Shown: piece by piece, positions 1-11,150 of the stretch | Layout: every line of letters begins with the position of its first letter | How positions within the stretch are numbered: the stretch's first letter is position 1 | Source: Solea solea | Lineage: Eukaryota; Chordata; Actinopteri; Pleuronectiformes; Soleidae | Length of the DNA stretch: 64,000 bases | Direction: 5' to 3' | Assembly (NCBI RefSeq): GCF_958295425.1 | Contig: NC_081152.1 | Span: forward strand, 1,021,217 to 1,085,216 | Made by a program: the position numbers and the translations under genes | The notes under the pieces: model-generated | The model's input: the letters and a program-made list of their open reading frames with translations, nothing else | Database searches by the model: none | Told to the model about the DNA's origin: nothing

Positions 1-1042
1 TCCTGCAGGTGTGTGTTGTCATACCAGTCGTGCCAGACGCTGACGTTCAGACGCTGCCTCCTGCTGGATGGTGTTGCGAGGCTGCCAAGCCCGGAGGGTA
101 AGCGTCATTTCACTTTCTCTCACAGTCACACGCACTCTCTCCATCAGCCGTCTTCTCCTCCCGTCCCCTCCACCGTCGTCTCCTCCCGTCCCCTTCACCG
201 TCGTCTCCTCCCGTCCCCTTCACCGTCGTCTCCTCCCGTCCCCTTCACCGTCGTCTCCTCCCGTCCCCTTCAGCGTCCTCTGACTCGTCCTTCAGGCCGC
301 ACATCGGCTGAGAACTGAAAACGTTGACAAAGATTTCAGATTATTGATAATTACAGGACGTTTGTGTTGAAATGATGAGTTTTTTTGTGTTTATTTGAAA
401 GAAGAACGTTCAGTCTAATCGTTCTTGGTTGATTGCGTACGATTTGCCACCATTTTGAATAAAAGTCAGGTTTAAAGTTTCCATCGTGGCCTTTAATGTT
501 GAGCACTGATGCTGAAAATATAACTGAAATAAAAACGAGAGTCTTAACTTCAGTAACTAGTTCATAATAATAATAGTAATAATAAATGTTGTGTCTTTTT
601 ATATTATATTATATAATATTTTCTTGATCTAATCGAGTCGTCGTTTTGGTTTTTAAAAAATATTGATCATTGTTTGTCAAAGCAGGAAATGATGATGTTC
701 TCAAATGTCCACAAACTGAAATGATTGAGTTTGAATGATTTCTTTGTTTAAAGGAGCAAAGAAATCAGAAATATTCACATTTAAGAAGCTCCTGTTTTAA
801 TAATGAAAAACAGAAAATGGTTGATCATTGTTTCAGCTCTACTTCCAACATTCATTGTTTTTAGTTTGACGACCCTAAATAAGTCAGTGTTTGAGTGTTC
901 TTGTTATTTCTTAACCTCAGTGTTGGTGTGAGTTTGTTGACTAAAGATTTTTAAATCAAACATTGACGCTGTTTCAGATCCAGAGTGGGTGAAGAAGCTT
1001 CTTCAGGCTCCGTGTACGTTCTGTGACTCACCGATGATCTGA
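1..1042 (+). CDS. gtf3c4: gtf3c4 (TFIIIC90), last two coding exons, 5' part outside the window
   Basis: General transcription factor 3C subunit 4 belongs to TFIIIC, the nuclear complex that binds internal promoters of tRNA genes and helps recruit TFIIIB and RNA polymerase III; the human protein has reported acetyltransferase activity. Seen here: an exon entering from the left edge and ending at 97 (donor GTAAGC), then an exon at 978-1042 after an acceptor ending GTTTCAG, stop TGA 1040-1042. The exons join in phase as ...LPSPE|DPEWVKK... The encoded end is the C-terminal zinc-finger-like domain of the family: R-C-x4-Y-x2-C-x5-RRC, then W-x5-L-x2-PC-x2-C and a terminal CDSPMI, as I recall it for human GTF3C4 (which ends similarly in CDSPVF). 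Position and orientation next to tsc1 fit mammalian synteny. Only about 54 residues are present. Confidence 0.9.
148..272. repeat. 25-bp minisatellite, five units, in the gtf3c4 intron
   Basis: Five head-to-tail copies of a 25-bp pyrimidine-rich unit (CCGTCGTCTCCTCCCGTCCC plus CTTCA). Units 2-5 are identical; the first differs at two positions. It lies 50 bp after the donor site. Open frames through it are artefacts of its composition. Confidence 0.9.
660..795 (-). repeat. Interspersed repeat 'family K', copy 1
   Basis: Diverged copy of a repeat found at least 12 times here. In the orientation used for the family it reads: TTCAGCTTCTTAAATGTGAA, a T-rich stretch, TTTGCTCCATAAAACAAAGA, AATCATTCAAACT..AATCATTT, then a GACGTCATCATTTCCA-like segment and an AACTAATCGATTAATGGAGA-like end. 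I recognise it as common in teleost introns but cannot assign a database name. It has no coding capacity. Confidence 0.75.
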
Positions 1043-1160
1043 GCGACCTCTGTGACCTTTAAGCTCCGCCTCTCTCTGTCACATGACTCTTCTTTTTTTT
1101 AATTTAATGTAATATGATTTTGTGTTGTTGTAAATAAAAGTCTTGTGTGGTTTACAAAGC
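1043..1160 (+). terminator. gtf3c4 3' UTR and poly(A) signal
   Basis: The short 3' UTR carries a canonical AATAAA at 1133-1138, 91 bases after the stop codon. It is followed by a GT-rich stretch (TCTTGTGTGG) suitable as a downstream element, so cleavage probably falls near 1150-1160. Confidence 0.75.
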
Positions 1161-2295
1161 ATCGTTGTAGCTCTGAGTGAATATTGAACGCAGGTGAAAC
1201 AGTTTGGACTCAAACTTTTCTTCTTCTAAGTGTTTGCAGAGAAAGTGGAGGTTTTTGATTATTCAGGAGGACTTGAGGGCACCATAAATAAGCTGCTGCG
1301 TCTCCACCTCTTTATTACAGGGAAGTGGAAACTTTACTGTGTTAGTCCTATTTTAGACTGACTTCTCTTTTCCTTCTTCAAGTGCAACAAATAATACACT
1401 CTGAATAAAACATACACTGGAGGGAAACTCTACATACCTACTTTAATTGGCTCTGTAAAACAATTTCCAAGCTCAGGGAGGAGGAGGAGGAGGAGGAGGA
1501 GGAGGAAGAGGAGGAGGAGGGTGGTGCTCAGTCATTCTCTCAGATGAGGACTTCCGCTCATGTAAACGCAGAAGAAGAAAAAGAAGAAGAAGAAGAAGAG
1601 GAGAAGCAGCAGATGAGGAAGAAAGTGAAAAGTGCTTAAAAACGCAGCGCGGTCTTTTTCCCCCGCGGGAGCGAGAGAGAGCGTGAGAGTTGTAATGAGA
1701 TTCAGGCGTAATGAGGGACACGACGCGCCTGCACATGTGAGGCTCATTCTAATCAGGACTCTCTCTCTCTGTGTGTGTGTGTGTGTGTGCGTGCGCGCTC
1801 TGTGTGTGTGCGTGTGTATTACAGAGCACATTGTTAAATACAATTAACCCTTTTTTCATATTTGGAAAAGAACAAGAGCTTCAGGGAGGAGGAGGGAGAG
1901 GCTGAGCTTCTCCTCCTTCACCTCTTCTTCCTCCTCCTCCTCCTCCTGCTCCTCTTCTTCTTCTTCTCCTGCTCCTGCTCCTGCTCTCGGCCTCAGCCTG
2001 TCTCCTTGTTGTGGAGACATGGAGGTCAGCGTCCTGTGATCAAAGTGTGGTGTGGACCTGTGAGACCAGGTTTCTTCTTCTCTTCCTCTGGTGTCACAGG
2101 ACATGATGATAGTCTGCCCCGGGGCGAGAGAGAGAGAGAGAGAGAGCGAGAGCTCATGAAAGAGAGACCGTTGTTTCTTTGTTTTATTCCTCTGAGCCCC
2201 CGCGTGGCTCAGCTCTCTGGTGTCATTTACTGATGCAGAAGAAGGAAAACTCATATTTGACCTCACTGCTCATCAGGTTGTCAGGGTTTCAGGAA
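1161..2295. other. Intergenic, simple-repeat rich
   Basis: No gene is seen. Tracts include (GGA)n/(GAA)n at about 1474-1620, (GT)n at about 1768-1820, (CTC/CTT)n at about 1910-1990 and (GA)n near 2125-2150. Open frames on both strands are poly-Pro, poly-Leu or Cys-Val translations of these tracts. Confidence 0.7.
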
Positions 2296-2512
2296 CCAGG
2301 CTGAACCAGACTGAACCAGACTGAACAAGACTAAACCATACTGAACCAGACTGAACCAGACTAAACCATACTGAACCAGGCTGAACCAGACTGAACCAAA
2401 CTAAACCAGACTAAACCATACTGAACCAGACTGAACCAAACTAAACCAGACTAAACCATACTGAACCAAACAGAACCAGACTGAACCAGACTGAACCAGA
2501 CTGAACCAGAAG
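2288..2512. repeat. Degenerate 10/11-bp minisatellite
   Basis: About 20 head-to-tail copies of CTGAACCAGA and variants (CTAAACCATA, CTGAACCAAA). Higher-order groups recur, such as the order of CATA and CAGA variants, which points to local unequal duplication. Confidence 0.85.
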
Positions 2513-3453
2513 TGACGTCAAAAGACTGAAAAGAAGAACTGATATTTGTGACTGTTGGACAGTCGTGAGATTATGTGTGTTACTGGTTGTTGTTGTTGTT
2601 GTTGTTGTTGTGAGGAGGTTAAGTGGAAACACGCTCCTCCTCCTCCTCCTCTTCCTCCTCCTGGATTGGCGATGAGACACAGGTGTATTATTATGATGAT
2701 CATGTGTGTGTGTGTGGTTGATTCTCCTGCTCTCACTTCAAACAGCAGATTTTTCTCTGACATACAATATTTATGACCTTGATGTCGGCGGCTGCACGAT
2801 ATCAAACATTCATGGAAACTTTTCACACCTTCATTCCATGTGATTTTCTCTTTGTTTTGTTTAGATTTGGAATGTGGTGACAACAACAACGACAATGACT
2901 TTTTTGGTGTTTTTTTGGTTGTTTTCTGGAGGTTTTTCTCCAGCAGCTGATGACTTCTGTCGTCCAGACACAAATGTGGATCAGTGTTTTTTTTCCACAC
3001 GTGAAAAATCACAAATGTCATGGCTTCAAAACAGGAGTTTCTTAAATATTTGAACCCATAAATGAAGAAACAACAACACTTATGTGTGTGTGTGTGTGTC
3101 AGTCAGTGTTAATGAAGTCAGTTCACAGACTTGTCCTGAACATGGTCGTCTTAACTGCTCCACTCCCTCTCTCCGCCTCCCCAGGGAGAGAGGGAGAGAG
3201 GGAGAGAGGGAGAGAGGGGGAGAGGGGAGGGCAGTGACCCGAGACCAGCTGAGCGGTGAGGGGGGGGCAGAGGCGGGAGGACAGAGCATGTCCATCATTA
3301 GAGTCACTATTTGTCCGTGTCTTTGAGAGCAGTGAAGTGGAACTAATACTGAACAGCAGAGCAGACATGAAGAGGGAGGGACACTTTTTACTGCTACATT
3401 AATTAAAGTCGTTCTCAACATGCTGTCTGTCTGCTCCTCTGCTGCTGTAATTA

Positions 3454-3485
<32 letters not shown>

Positions 3486-3879
3486 AGTGTGTGTGAGTGT
3501 TTAACCTTTTCTGACATTTAGTGTGACATCCTCACTCTCCGCTCTGTAGAAAAACACTGAACTGTTCTTATTCTTTGACGTTTGAGGGAAATAAATATTA
3601 TTTATTAATGACTGTTGTTTTTTATTCTATTTAATTGTTCACAAGATTATGAAACAGCGGTTTATTATTAACTAGTCTGGATCACTGTTTGTCAAACTTT
3701 TTAAAGACAACAAATCACGACAAGATGAACTCATTCACAGTCAGAACTGCTCTCATCAGGTAGTTACAGGATGTTTGTGAATAAAGAAACATAAATCTTA
3801 AATAAAGGGTTGGGAAAATTTAGCTAACTTTTTCTGGAACCCTTAAAACAATCTCCCGCGACTCATATGTGGGTTAGGG
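2513..3879. other. Intergenic, no gene seen
   Basis: Mixed AT-rich sequence with short tracts: (GTT)n near 2588-2612, (CTC)n near 2634-2660, a GGGAGA-type tract at about 3183-3235 and (GT)n at about 3460-3500. No splice-bounded conserved frame was found. Confidence 0.6.
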
Positions 3880-4025
3880 TACGCAGAGACAACGCAACGC
3901 AGACACAACACAACGCAGACACAACGCAGACACAACACAGACGCAGACGCAACGCAGACACAACACAGACGCAACGTAGACGCAACGCAGACGCAATGTA
4001 GACGCAACATAGACACAGACACAGC
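3880..4025. repeat. Degenerate minisatellite (CAGACGCAACG-like units)
   Basis: Around a dozen imperfect units built from CAGACACAACG and CAGACGCAACG. Apparent Cys/Val-rich open frames on the - strand come from this array. Confidence 0.75.
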
Positions 4026-4140
4026 GTGCATTGAGTGGACTAGGGTAACTAGAGTTAGTCTCTTCCATTGGCTTACAAACGTCAGTGACAGCTGAAATTG
4101 GACATCTTTATTTAAGAATTTCCCTCAGTTTAATGACATC

Positions 4141-4224
4141 TGTGTGTGTCTGTGTGTCACTGACTGTGTGTGTGTGTGTGTGTGTGTGACTGACTGCGTG
4201 CGTGTGTGTGACACTGACTGTGTG

Positions 4225-4256
<32 letters not shown>

Positions 4257-4378
4257 ACACTGACTGTGTGAGTGTGTGACTGTGTGTGTGTGTGTGTGAC
4301 TGTGTGTGTGTCACTGACTGCGTGTGTGTGTGTGTGTGTCACTGACTGCGTGTGTGTGTGTGTGTGTGTGTGACTGAC
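4141..4378. repeat. Compound (GT)n array with GACTGACT interruptions
   Basis: About 240 bp of GT dinucleotides broken at intervals by CACTGACTG or GACTGACTG segments, so blocks repeat at a higher order. A CA/GACA microsatellite follows at about 4498-4556, and (GGA)n at about 4720-4753. Confidence 0.85.
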
Positions 4379-4496
4379 GGACACTGTAAATGTTCAGGAC
4401 AGAGTGAGTGTGTGTTCTTCTCTGTGTAAGTTGTCAGTGATGAAGACAGTAATCAGTGTTGGCTCAGGCTGAGCTGCAGGTTTGTCAGCTCACACT

Positions 4497-4534
<38 letters not shown>

Positions 4535-4903
4535 GATAGACAGACAGACAGACAGTGATGGACGTGTGTCTGCAGCAGTGAAGCAGTGACAGCTCTGTGA
4601 CGGTGACACGTTCAGGCTCCAGTGACAGAGACAGATGCCTTCAGGTGGCTCTGTTTTTTAAAATAATAAAAAATGTTCTTCTGAAGGCTGAAGGACTCGC
4701 TGTGTCTTTTATATTCCACGAGGAGGAGGAGGAGGAGGAGGAGGAGGAGGAGGATTATTCCACTTTTCCTTAATATGTGTCTTTCAAAGATCACAGCGTG
4801 TCAAATCCTCACACCTCATCGATCACAGGCCGCGGAACGTTTCCTTTAAAGGTGCATTATGCAATATAATCACAGGTTTTCAGTGACACGTCTGTGCCGA
4901 GGG

Positions 4904-4961
4904 GCAGAGACGCTGCAGAGACGCTGCAGAGACGCTGCAGAGACGCTGCAGAGACGCTGCT
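4904..4961. repeat. 11-bp tandem repeat (AGAGACGCTGC), five units
   Basis: Five near-perfect copies of an 11-bp unit. A short open frame spanning them has no other support and is not called as a gene. Confidence 0.85.
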
Positions 4962-5135
4962 TACACACCGATTGCCTTTTACAAAAAGGATTTCATCATT
5001 TCCACTTCCTCTGGTTTGTCTTCAGTGATCGCAGACGAGGACTAAAATTAGACGTGAACTTTTTCTGCCATTTCTGCAGACAAATGTGTTTAATAATCAG
5101 CGGCTGAGAGGTGAAGACGCCAAGCAAACACCTTT

Positions 5136-5138
5136 ATA

Positions 5139-5175
<37 letters not shown>

Positions 5176-5222
5176 AACATAACTATACATATATATATAT
5201 AAACATAACTATACATATATAT
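5136..5222. repeat. (CT)n/(TA)n compound microsatellite
   Basis: (CT)n runs directly into (TA)n, followed by two copies of a 28-bp-scale unit containing ATAAACATAACTATACATAT. Confidence 0.85.
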
Positions 5223-5249
5223 GTAAGAAAAAAGAATGGAGTTATAAAG

Positions 5250-6010
5250 ACTAATAAACATTAAAATGTGAGATATTTGACTGACTCTTCACAGTCACTG
5301 CACATCAGTGCTTTCATTACTGTAAATGAGACGTAAACACTGATGCTGTGATTCAAGTGTCATTTTACAGCCGTTTTGTTTACATTACTGTAGAAATATA
5401 TAAATATGGCATCGAAATTAACTTTACTGAGATTTATTCATAATTCAATATGTAACTGTAAAGTATTTGTGCCTCATACGACTGTGATTGCAGTCATTTG
5501 TTACTAAGCTGTATTTGTGATGTCCTGTGTACTGCAGTACGTGTGTCTTTTTACTGCAGTTGTGCCTCGTTTTACTGTGATTTAGTCGCAACTTTCTGTA
5601 TTAAAAACTGTATCTTACTATAACTTTATATACTGCAGTATATTCAATATTATACTGTAGTATAATATTGAATATATTCGTATAGTAGTATAGTATAAAA
5701 ACTGTATCTTACTATAACTTTATATACTGCAGTATATTCAATATTATACTGTAGTATAATATTGAATATAGTGCAGTATGTAAGTGTCATTTTACAGCAG
5801 GTTTCTGTGTGTATTACTGTATTTAAGCAGTTATTTTCTGTATAATTCAGTATTTAACTGTCATTTCTGAGTCTGATGTTGTTGTGATTTCGCAGTAACA
5901 ATACTGAGGCTTATATAACTGTGTTTTTAGCAGTAAATTCCTGTTTAATGCATCATTTAACTGTATATCCCTGTAATTTAGCAGTGATTTCACAGAAGTG
6001 GCTCTCGTCA
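5250..6010. repeat. AT-rich repetitive segment with recurrent ACTGTA/TACTGCAGTA words
   Basis: About 750 bp in which words such as TTACTGTA, TACTGCAGTA, CATTTTACAG and ATTTAACTGT recur at irregular spacing. This suggests a decayed tandem or foldback element. It holds the 74-bp duplication listed separately. No coding potential. Confidence 0.55.
5603..5770. repeat. 74-bp identical direct duplication carrying 18-bp-arm palindromes
   Basis: Bases 5603-5676 and 5697-5770 are identical by eye and offset by 94 bp. Each copy contains a 14-bp perfect palindrome (TATACTGCAGTATA) and a hairpin with 18-bp perfect arms and a 2-base loop; in copy 1 the arms are 5639-5656 and 5659-5676. Such AT-rich palindromes can extrude as cruciforms. 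Confidence 0.85.
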
Positions 6011-6325
6011 GCGTTTAAACAGTGAGGAGAAACAGAGAGGAAAAGTGGGCGTTCCCTCGTGAGAAGTTTGGTGAAACAGTGATGTAGATAATTTAGTTTG
6101 TGCCTGAGAGTGAGAGAAATGATTATTTCAGGAGCTGTTTATGCAGAATTTGTCCATTTCTTTATTTATTTACTTCTATGTAGAAAAAGGAAATACCGGT
6201 AATAACTGTGTGCACAAAACCATTAGAATGAATATTTATGTCGCTTGTTATGAAATATTCATTAAGTGGGTGTAAAAAAAGACGGATGAACGAGGCTGGG
6301 GAGAAGAAGAGCGAGTGTGTGTTTA

Positions 6326-6330
<5 letters not shown>

Positions 6331-6382
<52 letters not shown>

Positions 6383-6467
6383 CCCTCATCACCTACAGCA
6401 CAAAAAACAGCAAACATATCTGACATCTCTTAACAAAAGCAGCTTCTTCTTCTTCTTCATTTCCCCT

Positions 6468-6548
<81 letters not shown>

Positions 6549-6587
6549 CCTCCCTCCCTCCCTCCCTCCCTCTCTCTCTCTCTCTCA
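6331..6587. repeat. (GT)n followed by (CT)n/(CTCC)n microsatellites
   Basis: (GT)n of about 50 bp at 6331-6380, then about 125 bp of CT dinucleotide grading into CCCT units at about 6463-6587. Long open frames here are pure repeat translations. Confidence 0.9.
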
Positions 6588-6679
6588 GCCTGAGGTGATG
6601 TGAGTCGCGTCCTTCTTGTTCATTCGATCTCCTCTCCTCTCCACCTCTCCTTCCCTCACTTCCTCTCCGTTCCATCTAA

Positions 6680-7400
6680 GCAAATGAAGAAATGAATGAG
6701 GGACGGTTTCTTTACCAACGGCCTCTGCAATGTTTACCACTGATGAAATGATAATGCCGCGCCTGCTGTATTATTTATCAGCCAATTAGGGGAAGTGTTA
6801 CTTGATTTGATGGGGAGCCGACACACAGAGTAAATTTAACTAATGGAGACCAAGAGAGTAAAGGGAGGGAGGCGGGGGGTGAGGAGGGGGGAGGACAGCT
6901 GAGGCCGACCATCCGCACCATGCTCTAGGATTACGTGGCTAATTGCCCTGCTTTATCTGTCTGTCACGGATAGCCATGCATATTTTAGCGTTCCCAAAGA
7001 CTTTGATTGTTTGCACTCGTGTTGGGGCTGTAACAAGTCGAGCAGAGGCCAGAGTGGAGTGTAGTTAAAAACTGGCAGCAGGGAGGGAGACGGAGAGAGG
7101 GAGAGAGAGAGAGAGAGAGAGGGGAGGGAGGAGGAGGAGGAGGGGACAGTGTGACAGGTGGAGGAAGAGTTTTGACGAGGAGCAAAAAGCAAAAAGGCTG
7201 CGCAGGTGGAAAAATGTAAGAAAGTCAGCGCTCGATGGGCCGCAATTAGGAGGCGGCATAAACACTCATTAATTTCACTTATTGTCGCCTGTAGCAACAT
7301 GTGACCTCCACGACCCCTCCCCCTCCTCAGCACTGAGCCCAGAGATTATTTCATAATTCTGTTTGCTCATTTGCATGAGAGCGCTAACGAGTCAGGAACT
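6680..7400. promoter_or_regulatory. Candidate conserved non-coding block A
   Basis: Complex, mostly repeat-free sequence dense in short AT-core motifs: CCAATTAGGG near 6782, GGCTAATTGCCC near 6938, GCAATTAGGAG near 7242, CATTAATTTCA near 7267, and a perfect POU octamer ATTTGCAT at 7369-7376. A GA/GGA tract at about 7085-7142 interrupts it. It resembles teleost conserved non-coding elements in texture; conservation cannot be tested here. Confidence 0.45.
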
Positions 7401-7935
7401 TTTAAAAACAAACTTCACGTGAAACAGACGCAAAAAAACCTGCAGCAGAATAACAATATGATTATTAATCTGGAGGATTAACGGCAGAGTGAATTAGTGC
7501 TGAAGTGATGAGTGGATGAAGTGATGAATCAGACAAACATGAACAGAATTCTGTCTTTATTTGCGTAATCTGAAGAAGTTTCTGGTGGGATTATTCCGGA
7601 TTATTCTGGATTATCTTTGATTTTGTGTGTGGCTTTAGATTTATTATTTCATAACATTCTACATTTAATTTGACTTTATTTTCCGTTCAATAAACCTGTG
7701 TTTGTTAAAACACAGTGGTGTAAATAAAGTTAAGGGACATTAGATTAACATGAGCCACAGATAAACAGACTAATTATTACTCATTTCATTTTCTACACAC
7801 TACTACAGTACACGTACCACAGTTTGAGAACCCTGGAGATAAAGGATTAATACTCAAGGTTATTTTTTCTTTTGTTTTTTTTTAAATCTCTAATCAATAA
7901 TTTTGATCTCCACATCTTAAATATGATTAAAACAG
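7401..7935. other. Intergenic AT-rich, no gene seen
   Basis: AT-rich single-copy-like sequence without recognisable repeats, splice-bounded frames or RNA genes. Confidence 0.5.
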
Positions 7936-8015
7936 CAGCAGCAGCAGCAGCAGGAGCAGGGGCAGGGGCAGGGGCAGGGGCAGGGGCAAGGGCAAGGGCA
8001 AGGGCAGGGGCAGGG

Positions 8016-8053
<38 letters not shown>
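7936..8053. repeat. GCAGGA/GGGCAG hexanucleotide array
   Basis: CAG triplets grade into GGGGCA and GGAGCA hexamers over about 118 bp. The poly-Gly/Ala open frame across it is an artefact. Confidence 0.9.
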
Positions 8054-8055
<2 letters not shown>

Positions 8056-8451
8056 TGACTGATGAGCTGTGTGAAAGTTGATCAGTGGCTCATGTTAAGG
8101 AGGAGAAACTGGAGCAAAGGCTTCCTTCATTATGTGATGAGCGTGAGCAGCTTATCTGAACGGTTTCTTTTTCTCTCCTCTTTTATTCTCCAGGATCACA
8201 TGACACGTCTTTACATAACAAAAGAGCTGCGGACCAACAGCCTGACCCACACACCGCACTGCAGGGTGTGAGTCCTGGTCCTGGTCCTGGTCCTGGTCCT
8301 GGACTCAGGGAGACCCACAATAATAACACTCAATGAGAACATCAACATTTTATGGACCAAACAACGAATGAATGATGTGATGATGAAAATAGCTGCGGTG
8401 ATTATTCTAGTATTAAATGAATCATCAACTCATTTTATAATGGATGAATCA

Positions 8452-8480
8452 GCTTGAGTGATTTTTCAGCTTCTTGTATA

Positions 8481-8562
<82 letters not shown>

Positions 8563-8705
8563 GTGAAGATTTCCTGCTTCCTTTGCTCCATAAAACAAAG
8601 AAATCATTCAAACTCAATCATTTGAGAACGTCATGATTTCCAACATTTTTTACACGTTTTCTGACATTTTAGCGATTAATGGAGAAAATAATAATGATCC
8701 ACAGG
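8452..8705 (+). repeat. Family K copy 2 with internal (TA)n expansion
   Basis: A family K copy (TTTTTCAGCTTCTTG ... TTTGCTCCATAAAACAAAGA ... GATTAATGGAGAAAATAATA) split by about 75 bp of (TA)n with one CACA interruption. The microsatellite sits exactly where other copies read TGTGAATATTT, so it probably grew from that internal sequence. Confidence 0.75.
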
Positions 8706-9336
8706 AAACCTCGTCCTCCTGCAGTCGTATAAAAACTAAACTTCTGATCATCACGTCTGACTGAAGACGCAGATGAAATCACTTTCAAAACAAATATTAT
8801 ATCTGTATCTATGTTGACATGAGACGAGATCTGTGACGACGTTTCCTGCTTTCAAAGGCTGTTGCTTTGATCAGATTTATTATTATTATTATTATTATAA
8901 TATATATTGATTTTTTAAAAATACATGAAATTGACAGAATTATATTTAAAATAAAATTGTGTGATAGAATGACCGTATTTATAGTCAATAAAGCAGGTTT
9001 TACATGAAATGAAAGGTAATAATAATAATAATAATTAGTGTGTATTAGTAGATTATGTTAGATTTCAGTGTATTGTCACTTGTGAAGGAAGAAGAAGATC
9101 GATCAAACGTCTGATGATCCACGAGTTTTCAGCGTCACAGATTTTCTAAATTAAAGTCAATTCAAATCTCACTGACTCCAGAATGTCACAAATCAATCTA
9201 GAAACGTGTTTTAAAATGTTTATTCTTTTATTCCCGTGTTAATGATCAAAGAAATGATTGATTATTGAAACAGTGATTATTTGACGATACCTTTCTAAAA
9301 ACACGCCCCCGGCTCTGTGTGTGAGCGACTCGGCGC
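8706..9336. other. Intergenic, AT-rich
   Basis: Contains short (TTA)n and (AAT)n tracts near 8877-8898 and 9020-9036 and fragments resembling family K. Nothing coding is seen. Confidence 0.5.
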
Positions 9337-9560
9337 CGTCTGTGTTTTTTTGTGTGTTTTTTTTGGTATTTTGTGTTTTTTTTGTGGGTTTTTTTTGTGT
9401 TTTTTTTGGTATTTTGTGTCTTTCTGTGTGTTTTTTGTGTTTTTTTGTGTGTTTTTTGTGGTTTTTTGTGGTTTTTTGTGTGTTTTTTGGGTATTTTGTG
9501 GGTTTTTTGTGTTTTTTTTGTGGTTTTGTGTTTTTTTGTGTGTTTTTTTTGTGGTTTTGC
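9337..9560. repeat. T-rich/GTGTT array
   Basis: About 220 bp composed almost only of T and G (TTTTTTGTGTG, TTTTGGTATTTTGTG and variants), with a single C. Open frames of up to about 100 codons (Phe/Val/Cys or Lys/Thr/Asn rich) result from composition. Confidence 0.85.
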
Positions 9561-9624
9561 AGAGCGTTAAAGGTTTTGCGACGTGAACATATTGGAACAT
9601 TGGTGCGTCTTCTCGCTGCAGCGA

Positions 9625-10090
9625 CTGTGTAATTAATTCACGATTAAAAGTATTAGCGCCGGCTTTGTGTGGTGATTTATTTAAAGGCTGCTACTAACGC
9701 TGGCTCGGTTTCCTCCTTTAGGAAATGGGAAATAAGATCTGATGCCAGGCCTTAAGCACACACACACACACACACACATTAGAGGCTGTCACTGCTGCGT
9801 CACTGTCGCCGCGTTCACTTATTCATCCCCGCTAAAGCCCGTGTAACTGGATAGCCGTTAATTAATATAGCTGTGGCGTAAATGGTTAGTGTCTCAGCGG
9901 CGCCACCATCCATCAGTAACATCATCTCAGCCGTGTTTTCATGCCAGGCCTCGGGCTCAATTAACTTAATGCTATGCAAACAAGGTCTCTGGCCATTAGC
10001 CTCATCACTGTGAGGCTGTTAATGGCATAATCGAGGACGCCACGGAGGACAATTACCACGGCGACGCCTCCTGTACCCAACTATGAGATC
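9625..10090. promoter_or_regulatory. Candidate conserved non-coding block B
   Basis: Repeat-free apart from a short (CA)n near 9758-9778, and rich in homeodomain and POU-like words: GTAATTAATTCACGATTAAA near 9630, GCCGTTAATTAATATAGC near 9853, CAATTAACTTAATGCTATGC near 9959 followed by AAACAAGG, and GACAATTACC near 10049. It is one of the best candidate enhancer blocks in the interval. No frame with splice sites is apparent. Confidence 0.5.
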
Positions 10091-10305
10091 AGCGGCTCAC
10101 GCACGCACGGGCGGGTGTGGCTGAGGACTGAGGTCAGATTGACCTGTGAGGGTCAGTGGGAGGACAACGCGAGGACGCTCAACACGAGGACGCTCAACAA
10201 GAGGACGCTCACTTTAAAGATTTGTCTTTTTAAATGTGTGGCTTCAGTTTAGACCTGCACCGAAAACAAAGGCATCCGTTTTACCGAGATAACGTTATCG
10301 GTTTA

Positions 10306-10977
10306 CAGCGTTCCCACAGGTCCTTGAAATCCTTAGAATTTTGTGAATTTGAAAAGATATTTTCAAGGCACTTGAAAGTTTGTGAAAATCGCCCTAAACA
10401 GTCACAGGTCATTGAAAGTGCTTGAAGTTTGTGCAGGAAAGCAGTTGATATTTGAGTTAACGTCTCCTGTCACTGATGTGACTTTCAGGGTTTCCTTGGG
10501 TCCTGGAAATCCTTAAAAGTTTGTCGTGAATTGGAAAAAAATCCAAGGTCTTTTAAAGGTTGATACTTAGATAAATGTCTCCTTTGTTTGTGACGGCGCC
10601 ACCTACTGTTCACGCGTAGACGAGGCCAACGCAGGACAAACGTGGAGACATCATCCGAGGACAGGTGTCGTGGACACTGTCCACTGACGTGAGATTCTGT
10701 GCAGAACAGTGAGCGAGTAAAGTTAAGAAAGAGAGAAAATGACGAATGGTGAATTCCAACATCTCGTCCTCATCGTCTCACCAAAGACAAAAGACAAACA
10801 CTGACTTTGACCAACATCTTGAGGACAATCACTAAAGGTGGACGCCATCATGGACAAAGACGAGCTCTTACAAGGTGTCCCATCTTTAGCTGTGTCAGCA
10901 CATTCAGTCCTTGAATTTGAGGGAATTGGTCCTGGAAAGTCCTTGAATTTGACATCAACCAGGCTGTGGGAACCCTG
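10306..10977. mobile_element. Non-autonomous TIR element, CAGCGTTCCCAC...GTGGGAACCCTG
   Basis: Starts CAGCGTTCCCACAGGTCCTT and ends with a GTGGGAACCCTG-type inverted match. The inside is dominated by CCTTGAA(A)TTTG words, a recognisable teleost repeat texture ("ccttgaaagt" family). Flanks share a weak GGTTTA/GTTTTA similarity but no exact target duplication. The middle (about 10,560-10,860) carries unrelated sequence, so this may be two nested copies. Confidence 0.6.
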
Positions 10978-10984
10978 GTTTTAA

Positions 10985-11150
10985 GTGAATCTGTTCTCAG
11001 CTTCTTAAATGTCTTCTTAAATTTCCTGGTTTCTGTTGCTCCATGAAACAAAGAAATCATTCAAACTCAATCATTTTGTGTTTGTGGACAAAAACCTTTG
11101 AGGTCATGGTCATTTCCAGAGTTTGACAAACACTGATCAATATTTTATGA
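10985..11150 (+). repeat. Family K copy 3
   Basis: Contains CTCAGCTTCTTAAATGT, GTTGCTCCATGAAACAAAGA, AATCATTCAAACTCAATCAT and a following TCATTTCCAGAGTTTGACAA segment. It lies directly after the preceding TIR element. Confidence 0.75.

Larger units (their letters stand above)
98..977 (+). other. gtf3c4 last intron
   Basis: GT-AG intron of 880 bp. It starts with GTAAGC, contains a 25-bp minisatellite near the donor, and holds a reverse-oriented copy of the window's commonest interspersed repeat at about 660-795. Nothing else recognisable is seen in its AT-rich middle. Confidence 0.8.
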
